From Geobacter sp. (GTDB lineage Bacteria > Desulfobacterota > Desulfuromonadia > Geobacterales > Geobacteraceae), in the NCBI GenBank assembly GCA_003314535.1, contig POSG01000014.1, forward strand, positions 1 through 64,000: a stretch of 64,000 nucleotides of DNA, read 5' to 3'. Shown here one piece after another: positions 1 to 8,471 of the stretch. How positions within the stretch are numbered: the stretch's first letter is position 1; each line of letters starts with the position of its first letter. The position numbers and the translations under genes are program-made. The notes below the pieces were generated by a model. The model saw only the letters and a list, made by a program, of their open reading frames with translations. It made no database searches and had not been told where the DNA came from.

Positions 1-38
1 ATTAACAACGATTAGTCAATCTAATATACGTCACCGAA

Positions 39-1298
39 ATGCTTCCATCCCGAATAATCAAATACCTTACTTCCCGCGGTATCCAGGGCCCCTGGCGCAT
101 AGCCGGCGAACCGGGCATTGGTTTTTCCGGTGCGGTTGTGATACCAGCGCTGGCGGAGAGCGCGCGCCTGTTCCACACCCTCCGCTCCCTGGCGGAAAAT
201 CCGCCCGAACTCCTCTCCCGTTTCCTGGTGCTCGTGGTGGTGAACCATCGGGACGACGCTCCTGACGAGGACAAGGCCGACAATCTGAAAACCCTGGAAC
301 TGCTGTCCTCGGCCGGCCAGGAATTCCCCGGCCTCAACCTGGCCTGGGTGGACGCGGCATCGCCCGGCCTGGAGCTGCCGCGGAAAAAGGGTGGCGTAGG
401 TTTGGCGCGCAAGATCGGCTTCGACCTGGCGCTTCCGCGGTTGTACCCTGCTGCCGACAATGCGCTCCTGGTCGCGCTGGATGCCGATACCCTGGTGCAA
501 CCGGATTATCTGTCCGCCATAATCGATCATTTCAGCTCCGTTCCCGAGGGAGGGGCCGTCATTCCTTTCCGCCACCAGGAAGGCAAGCCCGGAATGGAGC
601 GTGACGCCATTACGCGCTATGAACTTTTCCTCAGGAGCTATGTGCTCGGGCTTTCCCTAGCCGGCTCTCCCTATGCCTTTCACTCAGTGGGCAGTGCAAT
701 GGCCTGCACTGCCGGAGCCTATATCCGAATGGGAGGGATGAACAGCAAACTCGCTGCCGAGGATTTCTATTTCCTGCAGCACCTGAAGAAATCCGCCGGC
801 ATCTCGCAGATCAGCAGGACCTGCGTGCACCCCTCGGCACGCCCATCCCACCGGGTGCCTTTCGGCACCGGCCGGAGCGTCTCCCGGATCCTGGCAGGTG
901 AACACGAGGCAGTGCTCTTTTACCAGGTCGACTGCTTCAGGATCCTGTCGGCCTGGATCTCGCTCGTGGAAAACCGCATCGACGCCACTGGCGAACAGAT
1001 CTGCAATGACGCCCGGGAACTATCCTCGAGCCTTGGAAACTTTCTCGACAACGCCCGCTTTTCCGAAACCTGGGAAAAACTGAAAACGAACACCTCCGGC
1101 CATCAAGCGCTCCGGGCCGCCTTTCATGAATGGTTCGACGGCCTCCGGACCATGAAACTGGTTCACTGCATGTCCGATGGTCCGTACCCGCGCGGAAATC
1201 CTGAAGATCTTCTGCCGCCCTACCTCGAATGGGCCGGGCTCGCTCCGGTCACTTCGCCGCAAGAACAGCTTGCCCTCCTCCGCTCCATCCAGCGGTAA
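39..1298 (+). CDS. family 2-type glycosyltransferase
   Basis: A 419-aa soluble protein that probably transfers a sugar from a nucleotide sugar to a glycan or lipid acceptor; the substrate cannot be read from the sequence. It shows a GT-A pattern: an N-terminal AVVIPALAE strand near residue 33, the DAD metal-binding motif in ALDADT near residue 149, and a GGMNSKLAAEDFYFLQ segment near residue 233 that matches the acidic catalytic-base region of GT2 enzymes. No membrane segment is evident. An in-frame stop at 3-5 limits upstream extension. There is no clear Shine-Dalgarno before the ATG, and a TAATAT box lies about 11 bases upstream, so a very short leader is possible. Confidence 0.75.
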   Translation: MLPSRIIKYLTSRGIQGPWRIAGEPGIGFSGAVVIPALAESARLFHTLRSLAENPPELLSRFLVLVVVNHRDDAPDEDKADNLKTLELLSSAGQEFPGLNLAWVDAASPGLELPRKKGGVGLARKIGFDLALPRLYPAADNALLVALDADTLVQPDYLSAIIDHFSSVPEGGAVIPFRHQEGKPGMERDAITRYELFLRSYVLGLSLAGSPYAFHSVGSAMACTAGAYIRMGGMNSKLAAEDFYFLQHLKKSAGISQISRTCVHPSARPSHRVPFGTGRSVSRILAGEHEAVLFYQVDCFRILSAWISLVENRIDATGEQICNDARELSSSLGNFLDNARFSETWEKLKTNTSGHQALRAAFHEWFDGLRTMKLVHCMSDGPYPRGNPEDLLPPYLEWAGLAPVTSPQEQLALLRSIQR

Positions 1299-1332
1299 GA
1301 GGATTGACATCATGAGAGCCTGCTACTTGTAG

Positions 1333-1361
1333 TTGGATTTTTTCTCTCCATACGCTATTAT
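1333..1361 (+). promoter_or_regulatory. sigma-70-type promoter of the SYLF gene
   Basis: A -35 box TTGGAT (1333-1338) and a -10 box TATTAT (1356-1361) are separated by 17 bases. The predicted transcription start is near 1368, giving a leader of about 68 bases to the SYLF-domain gene, whose Shine-Dalgarno is GGGAAAGGAG. Confidence 0.6.
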
Positions 1362-1435
1362 CTGCACAACGAACTCCGGAAGGGGATCAATGCAACCGTG
1401 GAGCTCACAACCAGAAGGGAAAGGAGTACCATACC

Positions 1436-2386
1436 ATGAAGATACGTTCAGCGCTGCTTCTGTCCGCCGCAATCACTGTCTTGTCAGTCGCTTCCCTTGC
1501 CCAGGCCCAGAAAACCGATACCATCCAGCCCGCTCCCGGCGAATCGGGAGAAATTCTGTCGACACCTTCGGGCAGGCAGACAGTGACCATACCCGCGAAC
1601 CGGGAGCCCGAAACCACGCAATTGCAACAATCCACAGTAATCGAGGAGATACTCCCCCCGGACAAGGAACTCGGCCAGAAGTCATACAGCAGCGAAACAT
1701 TGTCGAAAGTCGACACCGCACCGCCGGCGCCGGCGCCCGACAAGACTGCCCCCTATACGACAGCCATTGACGAAACCGCCAAAATCAACGCTTCAACCGA
1801 AGTCCTGCAGGAGATTACCGGCATTCCGGAAGGAATCTCGCCGACACTCCTCAGCAATTCTTACGGGATAGTAATTATTCCCGGCACCATAAAGCTCGGC
1901 TTCTTTTTCGGCGGCCAATACGGCAGCGGGATCGCCATGGTCCGCAATGAGGACGGCAGTTGGAGCAATCCGTCTTTCGTCTATCTTGCCGGCGGCAGCT
2001 TCGGCCTCCAGTTCGGCGCCGTGTCCAGCGACATCATCCTGGTTTTCAAGACAAAGAAAAGCGTAGTCGGCATGGCAAAGGGCAACTTTACCCTCGGCGC
2101 TGACGCAGCCGTGGCAGCCGGCCCGGTCGGACGCCGCGCAGTCGCCTCCACGGATTGGCAGCTGAAAGCGGAAATCTATTCCTATGCCCGCAGCCGCGGG
2201 CTGTTCGCCGGCATTTCCCTCGACGGCTCGGTCCTGGCAATCGACACGGGCGCCAATGCCGCTTTCTACGGAACGCCCGGCGTAAGTGCAAGCGATGTCT
2301 TTGCTTCCGCCCCCTCGTCGTCACCGGCAGTGATCAGGATGAAGAGCTTCCTTTCCAAGATTTCCTCGATTCCTGCAAAGGAATAA
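1436..2386 (+). CDS. secreted SYLF-domain (Ysc84/DUF500-type) protein
   Basis: A 316-aa protein with a Sec signal peptide (about residues 1-24, ending in AQA), a Pro/Thr-rich linker of about 80 residues, and a C-terminal SYLF domain (about 120-285). The domain begins LLSNSYGIVIIPGTIK and continues through GGQYGSGIAMVR, GGSFGLQFGA and GRRAVASTDW. SYLF domains bind phospholipids in eukaryotes; bacterial secreted versions are common but poorly characterised, so a role at the envelope surface is inference. The start ATG follows AAAGGAG at good spacing. The next gene begins 2 bases after the stop, so the two are probably co-transcribed. Confidence 0.8.
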   Translation: MKIRSALLLSAAITVLSVASLAQAQKTDTIQPAPGESGEILSTPSGRQTVTIPANREPETTQLQQSTVIEEILPPDKELGQKSYSSETLSKVDTAPPAPAPDKTAPYTTAIDETAKINASTEVLQEITGIPEGISPTLLSNSYGIVIIPGTIKLGFFFGGQYGSGIAMVRNEDGSWSNPSFVYLAGGSFGLQFGAVSSDIILVFKTKKSVVGMAKGNFTLGADAAVAAGPVGRRAVASTDWQLKAEIYSYARSRGLFAGISLDGSVLAIDTGANAAFYGTPGVSASDVFASAPSSSPAVIRMKSFLSKISSIPAKE

Positions 2387-2388
2387 AC

Positions 2389-3690
2389 ATGCCGCATAAA
2401 GACACAGCAAATGAACCCGCGCCGGCACTTGCGCCGGAGCATGCGGCTACTGTCCGCAGTCTCGCAGGGGACCTTTACCCGGAACTGTTCCAGCTCTACG
2501 CCCGTCTCCATTCAGAGCCGGAGTTATCCGGCCAGGAAAAGGAGACGGCAGGGCGTATCGCCTCCCAACTGCGCACTGCCGGTTACCAGGTAACCGAGGG
2601 AGTGGGCGGTTACGGGATCGTAGGAGTTTTGGAAAACGGAGCGGGGCCGGTTGTGCTGGTACGAGCGGACCTGGATGCTCTGCCAATTGAGGAAAAGACC
2701 GGGCTCGCATATGCCAGCAAGGCAAGGGGAAGCCTGGCAGGCAAGGAAGAAGTGGGGATAATGCACGCCTGTGGACACGATGTCCATATGACAGTGCTTG
2801 TCGGAACAGCCCGCATCCTGTCACTTCTCAAGGACCAGTGGCAAGGCACCCTGCTCATGGTTGCCCAGCCGTCGGAAGAGGTAGGCGCCGGTGCGCGGTC
2901 CATGATCGATGATGGACTGTTCACCAGGTTTCCCCACCCCGACTGCGCCCTGGCTCTCCATGTCACCCCCTCCCTGCCCGCCGGCAGAGTGGGATTTCGC
3001 GAAGGCTTGTTCTGGGCGGGGTGCGCTTCGCTGGAACTGGTCATTCACGGCATGGGAGGGCACGGCTCGCGCCCTCACGAGACAAAGGACCCGGTGGTGA
3101 TGGCTGCCGAGACCATCCTTCTCCTCCAGACCGTGGTCAGCCGTGAAACTGACCCTTCCGAACCCGCAGTGCTCACGATAGGCTCCATTCACGGAGGAAC
3201 CAAAGGCAACATCATACCGGAACAAGTGGTCCTCCAGGTCAACTACCGCTTCTTTTCCGAGGATACGGGAAAACAGATACGTGCGGCAATCGAACGGACG
3301 GCACGCGGAATCGCATGCGCGGCAGGAATGCCTGAGGACCGCATGCCCGTCGTAAAAGATCTCTACACCGGCCCTCCCATCCACAACGACCATGAGTTGA
3401 CCCGACGGTCGGCATCCTCCTTCCGCAGCGTTCTGGGCAAGGAAAACGTCATCCGCATGAACCGTTTCACCTTGAGCGATGATTTTTCCCTTTTCGGGTC
3501 GGTCAAACCGAAAATACCCCTCTGCTACTTCCTGCTCGGCACGGCAAGGGAGGAAAGCCCTGCAGACTCCGGGAAACCCTGTGAAGTGCCGGGGCTTCAC
3601 AACCCCGAGTTCTCTCCCGACCCTGAACCGGCGATCAAGACCGGGGTCAAGGCCATGGTCGCCGCGGTCCTGGAAGCGCTGCGGGCTTGA
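2389..3690 (+). CDS. M20-family amidohydrolase (hippurate/IAA-amino acid hydrolase type)
   Basis: A 433-aa cytoplasmic metal-dependent amidase or carboxypeptidase of the M20D type, which cleaves N-acyl amino acids. Metal-site motifs are visible in order: VRADLDALPI, MHACGHDVHM, QPSEEVGAGA, a dimerisation-domain segment GMGGHGSRPHE, and a C-terminal histidine (LHNPEF). The ATG at 2389 is chosen because it follows AAAGGA and lies 2 bases after the SYLF stop; the open frame extends further upstream, but only inside that gene. Length fits the family. The natural substrate is unknown. Confidence 0.85.
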   Translation: MPHKDTANEPAPALAPEHAATVRSLAGDLYPELFQLYARLHSEPELSGQEKETAGRIASQLRTAGYQVTEGVGGYGIVGVLENGAGPVVLVRADLDALPIEEKTGLAYASKARGSLAGKEEVGIMHACGHDVHMTVLVGTARILSLLKDQWQGTLLMVAQPSEEVGAGARSMIDDGLFTRFPHPDCALALHVTPSLPAGRVGFREGLFWAGCASLELVIHGMGGHGSRPHETKDPVVMAAETILLLQTVVSRETDPSEPAVLTIGSIHGGTKGNIIPEQVVLQVNYRFFSEDTGKQIRAAIERTARGIACAAGMPEDRMPVVKDLYTGPPIHNDHELTRRSASSFRSVLGKENVIRMNRFTLSDDFSLFGSVKPKIPLCYFLLGTAREESPADSGKPCEVPGLHNPEFSPDPEPAIKTGVKAMVAAVLEALRA

Positions 3691-4018
3691 TGGAATATCG
3701 ATGCCGGCCACTGCGCCCCCTTTTTTGTTGACATTTCGCCCTATAATCTTTAAAAGAGTTCCCTGTCATCCTTTTCCAGAACAATTCAACAACCAGTCCG
3801 GGTACTCAACTCCTTTTCCACAGAACGAACGGTATCAAGCCCGAAGGGGTAAAAAAAAGTAGCATCCACCTTCAATACCATATTGAAACGGCAATGGAAC
3901 TGCAGGTTCAACATTCCGTGAAGCTCCATGCGCTCAGTGGCATTCTGCCGTCAAGGCTTTTTATTATTTCTGGGGTTCACCATGCAGTAAAATCTTTTTT
4001 GAAAGGGAGGCAGCTACA
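3691..4018. other. 328-bp intergenic region upstream of the acetate transporter
   Basis: No convincing gene. It contains TTGACA (3728-3733) and TATAAT (3742-3747) spaced only 8 bases apart, which is too close to act as one promoter. The last 20 bases hold the Shine-Dalgarno GAAAGGGAGG of the next gene. No terminator hairpin was recognised after the M20 gene. Confidence 0.5.
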
Positions 4019-4753
4019 ATGTCGAATGATGTCGGACAGAAGGGCGCGGAATTGAGCAAGTTTGTGAAAGAAACCAGGGAACGTTTCGAGAAAGCGGGAT
4101 CGGGAGCAGTTGGAGACCTCAACGGCGAGCATGAAGTTTTCAGCGAACTGGGCGACCTGGGCACAGCAGTATCGAAATCCGAAGTCGCGCTCTGCGACAC
4201 GAGCGCCAACCCCGCGCCGCTGGGCCTGTGCGCCTTCGGTTTGACCACGGTTCTTCTGAACCTTCACAATGCCGGGTTCTTCCCGATGGATGCCATGATC
4301 CTCGCCATGGGCATATTCTATGGTGGCCTGGCCCAGGTGATCGTCGGCATCATGGAGTGGAAAAAGAAAAACACTTTCGGCACCACTGCATTCACTTCAT
4401 ACGGCCTGTTCTGGCTGACCCTGGTAGGCTTGATCGTGATGCCGAAACTTGGTCTGGCAGACAAGCCGACCGAGATTTCCATGGCTGCATACCTGGGAAT
4501 GTGGGGCCTGTTCACCGCTGTTCTCTTCATCGGCACCTTCCGCCTTAATCGCGCGCTCCAGGTGGTATTCGGCCTGCTCGCCCTGCTGTTCTTCCTCCTG
4601 GCATACAAAGACGCGACCGGAGCACCCATCGGCGCATTCATCGGCTATGAAGGCATCCTTACAGGCCTTTCCGCCATCTACACCGGGCTCGCCCAGGTGC
4701 TGAACGAGGTTTACGGCAAAACCGTTCTTCCGCTCGGCGCCGTGAAAAAATAG
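4019..4753 (+). CDS. acetate/succinate transporter, SatP/GPR1/FUN34/YaaH family
   Basis: A 244-aa inner-membrane protein expected to import acetate with protons. The family signature NPAPLGL occurs near residue 62, followed by six hydrophobic helices from about 68 to 235, including [33 protein letters not shown] and the last helix [18 protein letters not shown] hydrophilic N-terminal extension of about 60 residues, longer than in E. coli SatP, precedes the signature; its role is unknown. The start follows GGGAGG at suitable spacing. Acetate is a main electron donor in Geobacter-type metabolism, which fits the context, but substrate preference is inferred from the family. Confidence 0.9.
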   Translation: MSNDVGQKGAELSKFVKETRERFEKAGSGAVGDLNGEHEVFSELGDLGTAVSKSEVALCDTSANPAPLGLCAFGLTTVLLNLHNAGFFPMDAMILAMGIFYGGLAQVIVGIMEWKKKNTFGTTAFTSYGLFWLTLVGLIVMPKLGLADKPTEISMAAYLGMWGLFTAVLFIGTFRLNRALQVVFGLLALLFFLLAYKDATGAPIGAFIGYEGILTGLSAIYTGLAQVLNEVYGKTVLPLGAVKK

Positions 4754-4780
4754 CCTGAACGGCAAATAAATCCGAATCGA

Positions 4781-4832
4781 AATCCTCGCAAACGGTATGG
4801 CAGCAAAGCCGTTTGCGGGGATTCGCTTTTTC
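4781..4832 (+). terminator. intrinsic terminator after the acetate transporter
   Basis: A 14-bp stem (4782-4795 with 4809-4822, one G-T wobble) is followed by CGCTTTTTC. It lies 28 bases after the transporter stop codon. Confidence 0.8.
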
Positions 4833-5086
4833 TGGCCCGGCAATCGGCTGAATATCCGTCGCTCCTTCAGCGGTAACTACACCATGTACTGGGAGCATTC
4901 TCCCGAATTCTTCATTTTCACTGTGGCGACATCACATTGGTTGTGCTAGAGTCCTTCTAAGCGGTTTTTCAACCATGCATCCAAGACCTTGGTTTCTTAA
5001 TGCCTGGCAACCAGGACAAGCGAGTTGAATCGGCGCGGCACAAACCTGCAGGCGCGGTTCATAATCCCCGTGAAAGGAGATTCACC
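4833..5086. other. intergenic region upstream of the ABM-domain gene
   Basis: No gene seen. Only the Shine-Dalgarno AAAGGAGA (5073-5080) of the next gene is clear; I recognise no confident promoter or structured RNA. Confidence 0.4.
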
Positions 5087-5398
5087 ATGGCTGACACGAA
5101 AATTACCGTACTGGCGCGATTCAAGGCAAAAGATGGAATGGAAGAGAAAATCAAGAAGGAGATTCTGGACTGTGTGGCACCTACGAGAGCTGAAGCCGGG
5201 TGCATCAATTACGACTTGCATCAGCTGAAAGATGACAAGCGTGTCTTCATTCTATATGAAAACTGGACCAGCAAACAGGCGCTGGACGAGCATCTGGCAA
5301 TGCCCTACCTCAAGGCGTTGGCGGCAGCCGCAGATGAGCTGTGTTCCGAGCCGCTGGACATTACCATCTGGGAAATGATCACCGAGCCGGCAAAGTAG
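5087..5398 (+). CDS. ABM-domain protein (YgiN-type quinol monooxygenase family)
   Basis: A 103-aa single-domain protein. The pattern ITVLARFKAKDGMEEKIKKE, then an ILDCVAPTRAEAGCINYDLHQ segment, FILYENWTSKQALDEHL and the C-terminal WEMI strand match the dimeric ferredoxin-like ABM fold found in YgiN and small antibiotic-biosynthesis monooxygenases. In that family the reaction is often oxidation of quinol-like compounds; here the substrate is unknown. The ATG at 5087 is chosen over the longer open frame because it follows AAAGGAGA at 6 bases and gives the usual family length. Confidence 0.8.
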   Translation: MADTKITVLARFKAKDGMEEKIKKEILDCVAPTRAEAGCINYDLHQLKDDKRVFILYENWTSKQALDEHLAMPYLKALAAAADELCSEPLDITIWEMITEPAK

Positions 5399-5409
5399 CG
5401 TTTGTTCAG

Positions 5410-5434
5410 GGCGGGGCCGATGCATGGCCCCGCC
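5410..5434 (+). terminator. strong GC hairpin after the ABM gene
   Basis: A perfect 9-bp stem, GGCGGGGCC with GGCCCCGCC, around a 7-base loop, 11 bases after the stop codon. No U-tract follows, so it may be a weak terminator or a 3' stabilising structure. Confidence 0.4.
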
Positions 5435-5477
5435 GCTTGCCTGGCTTCCAGCCGGCCGAAATCCCTTCCTTCTCCTC

Positions 5478-5507
5478 TTGTCCTCTGCCGCTTCACTGAG
5501 TTATAAT
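5478..5507 (+). promoter_or_regulatory. promoter of the two-component operon
   Basis: A -35-like TTGTCC (5478-5483) and a consensus -10 TATAAT (5502-5507) are separated by 18 bases. Predicted start near 5514, 40 bases before the sensor kinase ATG. Confidence 0.5.
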
Positions 5508-5553
5508 TCGACCCGGCCGCATTCAACATTCCAGAAACGGGACGGTATCCGCA

Positions 5554-6990
5554 ATGAGACTCAACGCTAAGCTGGTGATGATCATGATTTCACTGCTCAT
5601 CATCGCGGTTTGCACACTTTTCGTACTCAACCAGTACAGCCAGAACGACCTTGTCAAGGAGATCCAGGAAAGCTCGACTGAGGTCTCCAAGGCAATCCAG
5701 ATAAGCGTTGCCGACCTCACTTCGGAAGCCGAGTTTTCTTCCCGGCTCAAGGATTACCTGAAGGACGCCAAGAGGAGCGGAATCAACGAAGTCAGCATAA
5801 TCAACAACGAAGGGGAGATCATCGATTCTTCCGATCCCAGCAAAGTGGGTAAACGGAGGGACATAAGAAAGCTGGGCAAGGGACTGAAAGCCTCGCGCAC
5901 GGTTCACGGGAAGAAAAAACCCGAACTCGATTCTTCCCGCCCCTATGACCTGGTAGTGCCGGTAATTGTGGGAGATGAGCAGCTGGGATATGTGCACATA
6001 AATCTCCTCCTCGACAACATACGCACCATCCAGCACGATAATTTCCTCAACCGCCTGGCGGCGACCTTCCTCGTATTCATGCTCGGAATAGCTTTGACCA
6101 TCTTCCTTGCGCGCAAATACACAAGGCCGATCCGCCGTATCGTTGACAGTGTAAAGAAAGTCTCCGCCGGAGATCTCTCGGTTACTTTCCCGGTCAAAAG
6201 CGGGGATGAAATCGGCGAACTGGCAGCCAATTTCAATGAAATGGTCAACAAGCTGCGTGAAAGGGAACAGCTTGAAAAAAGGCTTTATGAAGCTGAACAC
6301 CTTTCCCGCGTCGGCCAGCTGGCTTCCGGAATCGCCCATGAAATCCGCAACCCGCTGAATTACATTAGCCTCGCGGTCGACCACCTGAAGAGCGACATAG
6401 TGCAAACCTGCCCGGAAAAGAAATCCGAGTTCGAAGAGCTGCTCGGCAAGATCAAGGAAGAGGTTCGCAGGGTCAATTACATGGTGCTCAATTTCATGAG
6501 CTACGGACGGCCACTGAAGTTGCGGCTTACCTCCATCTCCTATCAGGAACTGGTAGGGAAAGCGCTCCCTCTACTGGAAGAAAAACTGGCCGAGCAGCAC
6601 ATCGAGATCAAATGGGACGAATCGTCCGACATCCCCCTCTTGGAAGCTGATCCCGAACTTCTCCGCAATTGTCTGGTAAACTTGATAACCAACGCTGCCC
6701 AGTCCATGCCGGACGGCGGGGTGATAACCCTGGCAGCGCGCTTCGAGGCCGAAACCAGTCGGGCACTGCTCTCGGTTGCAGACCAGGGGGTCGGCATTCG
6801 GCCTGAAGATATCCCCAAGATCTCCCAGCCCTATTTCACCACCAAGGAAGCAGGGATCGGGCTGGGCCTGGCGATCACGGAGAGGATTGTCAAGGAACAC
6901 GGAGGAGAGCTTTCGGTGGAAAGCGCGGTCGGCAAAGGCACGGTCTTTACCATAGCTTTGCCGCAGCCGGACAAGGAGAACGAGATATGA
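5554..6990 (+). CDS. membrane sensor histidine kinase of an NtrB/ZraS-like pair
   Basis: A 478-aa inner-membrane kinase that should autophosphorylate on a histidine and pass phosphate to the regulator encoded next to it. Order of parts: TM1 at about 8-27, a sensor loop of about 140 residues, TM2 at about 168-187, a HAMP segment (YTRPIRRIVDSVKKVSAGDL), a HisKA helix with H-E-x-N in ASGIAHEIRNPLNY, and a HATPase_c domain with N-box NLITNAAQSM, DQGVGI and GIGLGLAI. The 3' end overlaps the regulator start by 4 bases (ATGA), so translation is probably coupled. The signal sensed cannot be deduced. Confidence 0.92.
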   Translation: MRLNAKLVMIMISLLIIAVCTLFVLNQYSQNDLVKEIQESSTEVSKAIQISVADLTSEAEFSSRLKDYLKDAKRSGINEVSIINNEGEIIDSSDPSKVGKRRDIRKLGKGLKASRTVHGKKKPELDSSRPYDLVVPVIVGDEQLGYVHINLLLDNIRTIQHDNFLNRLAATFLVFMLGIALTIFLARKYTRPIRRIVDSVKKVSAGDLSVTFPVKSGDEIGELAANFNEMVNKLREREQLEKRLYEAEHLSRVGQLASGIAHEIRNPLNYISLAVDHLKSDIVQTCPEKKSEFEELLGKIKEEVRRVNYMVLNFMSYGRPLKLRLTSISYQELVGKALPLLEEKLAEQHIEIKWDESSDIPLLEADPELLRNCLVNLITNAAQSMPDGGVITLAARFEAETSRALLSVADQGVGIRPEDIPKISQPYFTTKEAGIGLGLAITERIVKEHGGELSVESAVGKGTVFTIALPQPDKENEI

Positions 6991-8375
6991 AGGGATCTAT
7001 CCTCGTAGTTGATGATGAGAAGGGACAGAGGGAGATCCTCGTAACCATCCTGAAAAAGGAAGGATACGCCATTTCCGCGGTTCCCGGAGCTCGCGAGGCG
7101 ATCGGGCTGCTGGACAGGGGAGAATTCGACATCATCCTCACCGACCTGAAAATGCAGGGGATGTCGGGGATGGAACTTCTCGAAAGAATTGTGGAGGACA
7201 ATCCCCATCAATGCATAATAATCATGACAGCCCACGGCACTATAGACTCCGCAGTTGAAGCGATGAAAAAAGGCGCTTTTGATTACCTGGAAAAGCCACT
7301 GGAGCGGGATGACCTGCTGATGACCCTCCAGAGGGCCTTCGACCACCTGGCGCTCATTCGCGAAAACAGGATGCTGCAGAAAAAGCTCGACGAGACTGCC
7401 GGAATTCCCTCAATCATCGGCTCACACCCCAAGATGAAAGAAGTCTTCAGGGTCGTGAACAAAATCGCCGCGACAGCATCGACAGTCCTGATATACGGTG
7501 AGTCAGGAACCGGCAAGGAGCTGGTAGCCCGGGCGATACACGAGGGAAGCCCGCGCAAGGACAATCCCTTTTTCGCCATAAACTGCGCCGCGATCCCGGA
7601 AACTCTGATAGAAAGTGAGTTGTTCGGTCACGAGAAAGGCTCCTTCACCGGCGCAAACAACAGGGAGATGGGAATTTTCGAAGCGGCTGACAGCGGAACG
7701 GTATTCCTCGACGAGATCGGTGAAATGAACATAGCGATGCAGGCGAAACTGCTCCGGGCTCTGCAGGAAAAGGAAATTCGCAGAGTCGGCGGGAAAACCT
7801 CAATTCCGGTCGATGTGCGCATCATTTCGGCAACCAACAAGGACTTGGAACAGGAAATCCGTAAAGGCAATTTCCGCGAAGACCTTTTCTACCGCCTCAA
7901 TGTCATCAGGATCAACCTCCCTTCCCTGCGGGAAAGGGGAAGCGACATCATACCTCTGGCAGCGTTTTTCGTTGCCAAATACAGCGCCTCCGCCGCCATT
8001 TCCCTCAAGGGCATTTCCAAGCCGGCCATGAAACTCCTTATGGATTATTCGTGGCCCGGCAACGTGCGGCAGCTCGAATCGGTAATTGAAAGGTGCGTGC
8101 TGATGACGGAAAGCGACTATATCCTGCCGGAGGACCTGCCAGCGGAAATTCTGCGGGAAGGCTCGCCGGGTGTAGGGATGGCCTTCGAACTGCCGCCTGA
8201 TGGCATTTCGATCGAAGACCTGGAACGCGACCTGATAGTCAAGGCAATGGAAAGGGCTGGCTGGGTCATCGGCAAGGCAGCTCCCCTCCTGGGCATGACC
8301 TACAAAACGCTGCAATACCGGCTGGAAAAATTCGGCATCGAAAAGCCGGGAAGAAAGTCTGCCACACGGAGTTGA
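6987..8375 (+). CDS. sigma-54-dependent response regulator, NtrC family
   Basis: A 462-aa DNA-binding activator. The N-terminal receiver (about 4-118) has the acidic pair VDDE and phosphoacceptor Asp in ILTDLKMQG. The AAA+ domain (about 140-375) has Walker A GESGTGKE, Walker B TVFLDEIGE and the sigma-54 contact loop, here GSFTGA instead of the common GAFTGA. A Fis-type HTH lies at the C-terminus (GKAAPLLGMTYKTLQYRLEK). It is translationally coupled to the sensor kinase. Target promoters are unknown; I found no convincing -24/-12 site in the flanking intergenic DNA. Confidence 0.93.
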   Translation: MKGSILVVDDEKGQREILVTILKKEGYAISAVPGAREAIGLLDRGEFDIILTDLKMQGMSGMELLERIVEDNPHQCIIIMTAHGTIDSAVEAMKKGAFDYLEKPLERDDLLMTLQRAFDHLALIRENRMLQKKLDETAGIPSIIGSHPKMKEVFRVVNKIAATASTVLIYGESGTGKELVARAIHEGSPRKDNPFFAINCAAIPETLIESELFGHEKGSFTGANNREMGIFEAADSGTVFLDEIGEMNIAMQAKLLRALQEKEIRRVGGKTSIPVDVRIISATNKDLEQEIRKGNFREDLFYRLNVIRINLPSLRERGSDIIPLAAFFVAKYSASAAISLKGISKPAMKLLMDYSWPGNVRQLESVIERCVLMTESDYILPEDLPAEILREGSPGVGMAFELPPDGISIEDLERDLIVKAMERAGWVIGKAAPLLGMTYKTLQYRLEKFGIEKPGRKSATRS

Positions 8376-8471
8376 CCTGCGTCTGCGTATGCTGCCCGAG
8401 CAAACCAATGGGTTGAAGGCAGCCACTCCCGCAAAGGCCCGAAATCAAGAGAAGAGCGAGGAAACGGTCAC

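Noticed and set aside
3728-3747. TTGACA followed by TATAAT upstream of the acetate transporter
   Set aside because: The spacer is only 8 bases; neither box has a partner at 16-18 bases, so this is not called as a promoter.
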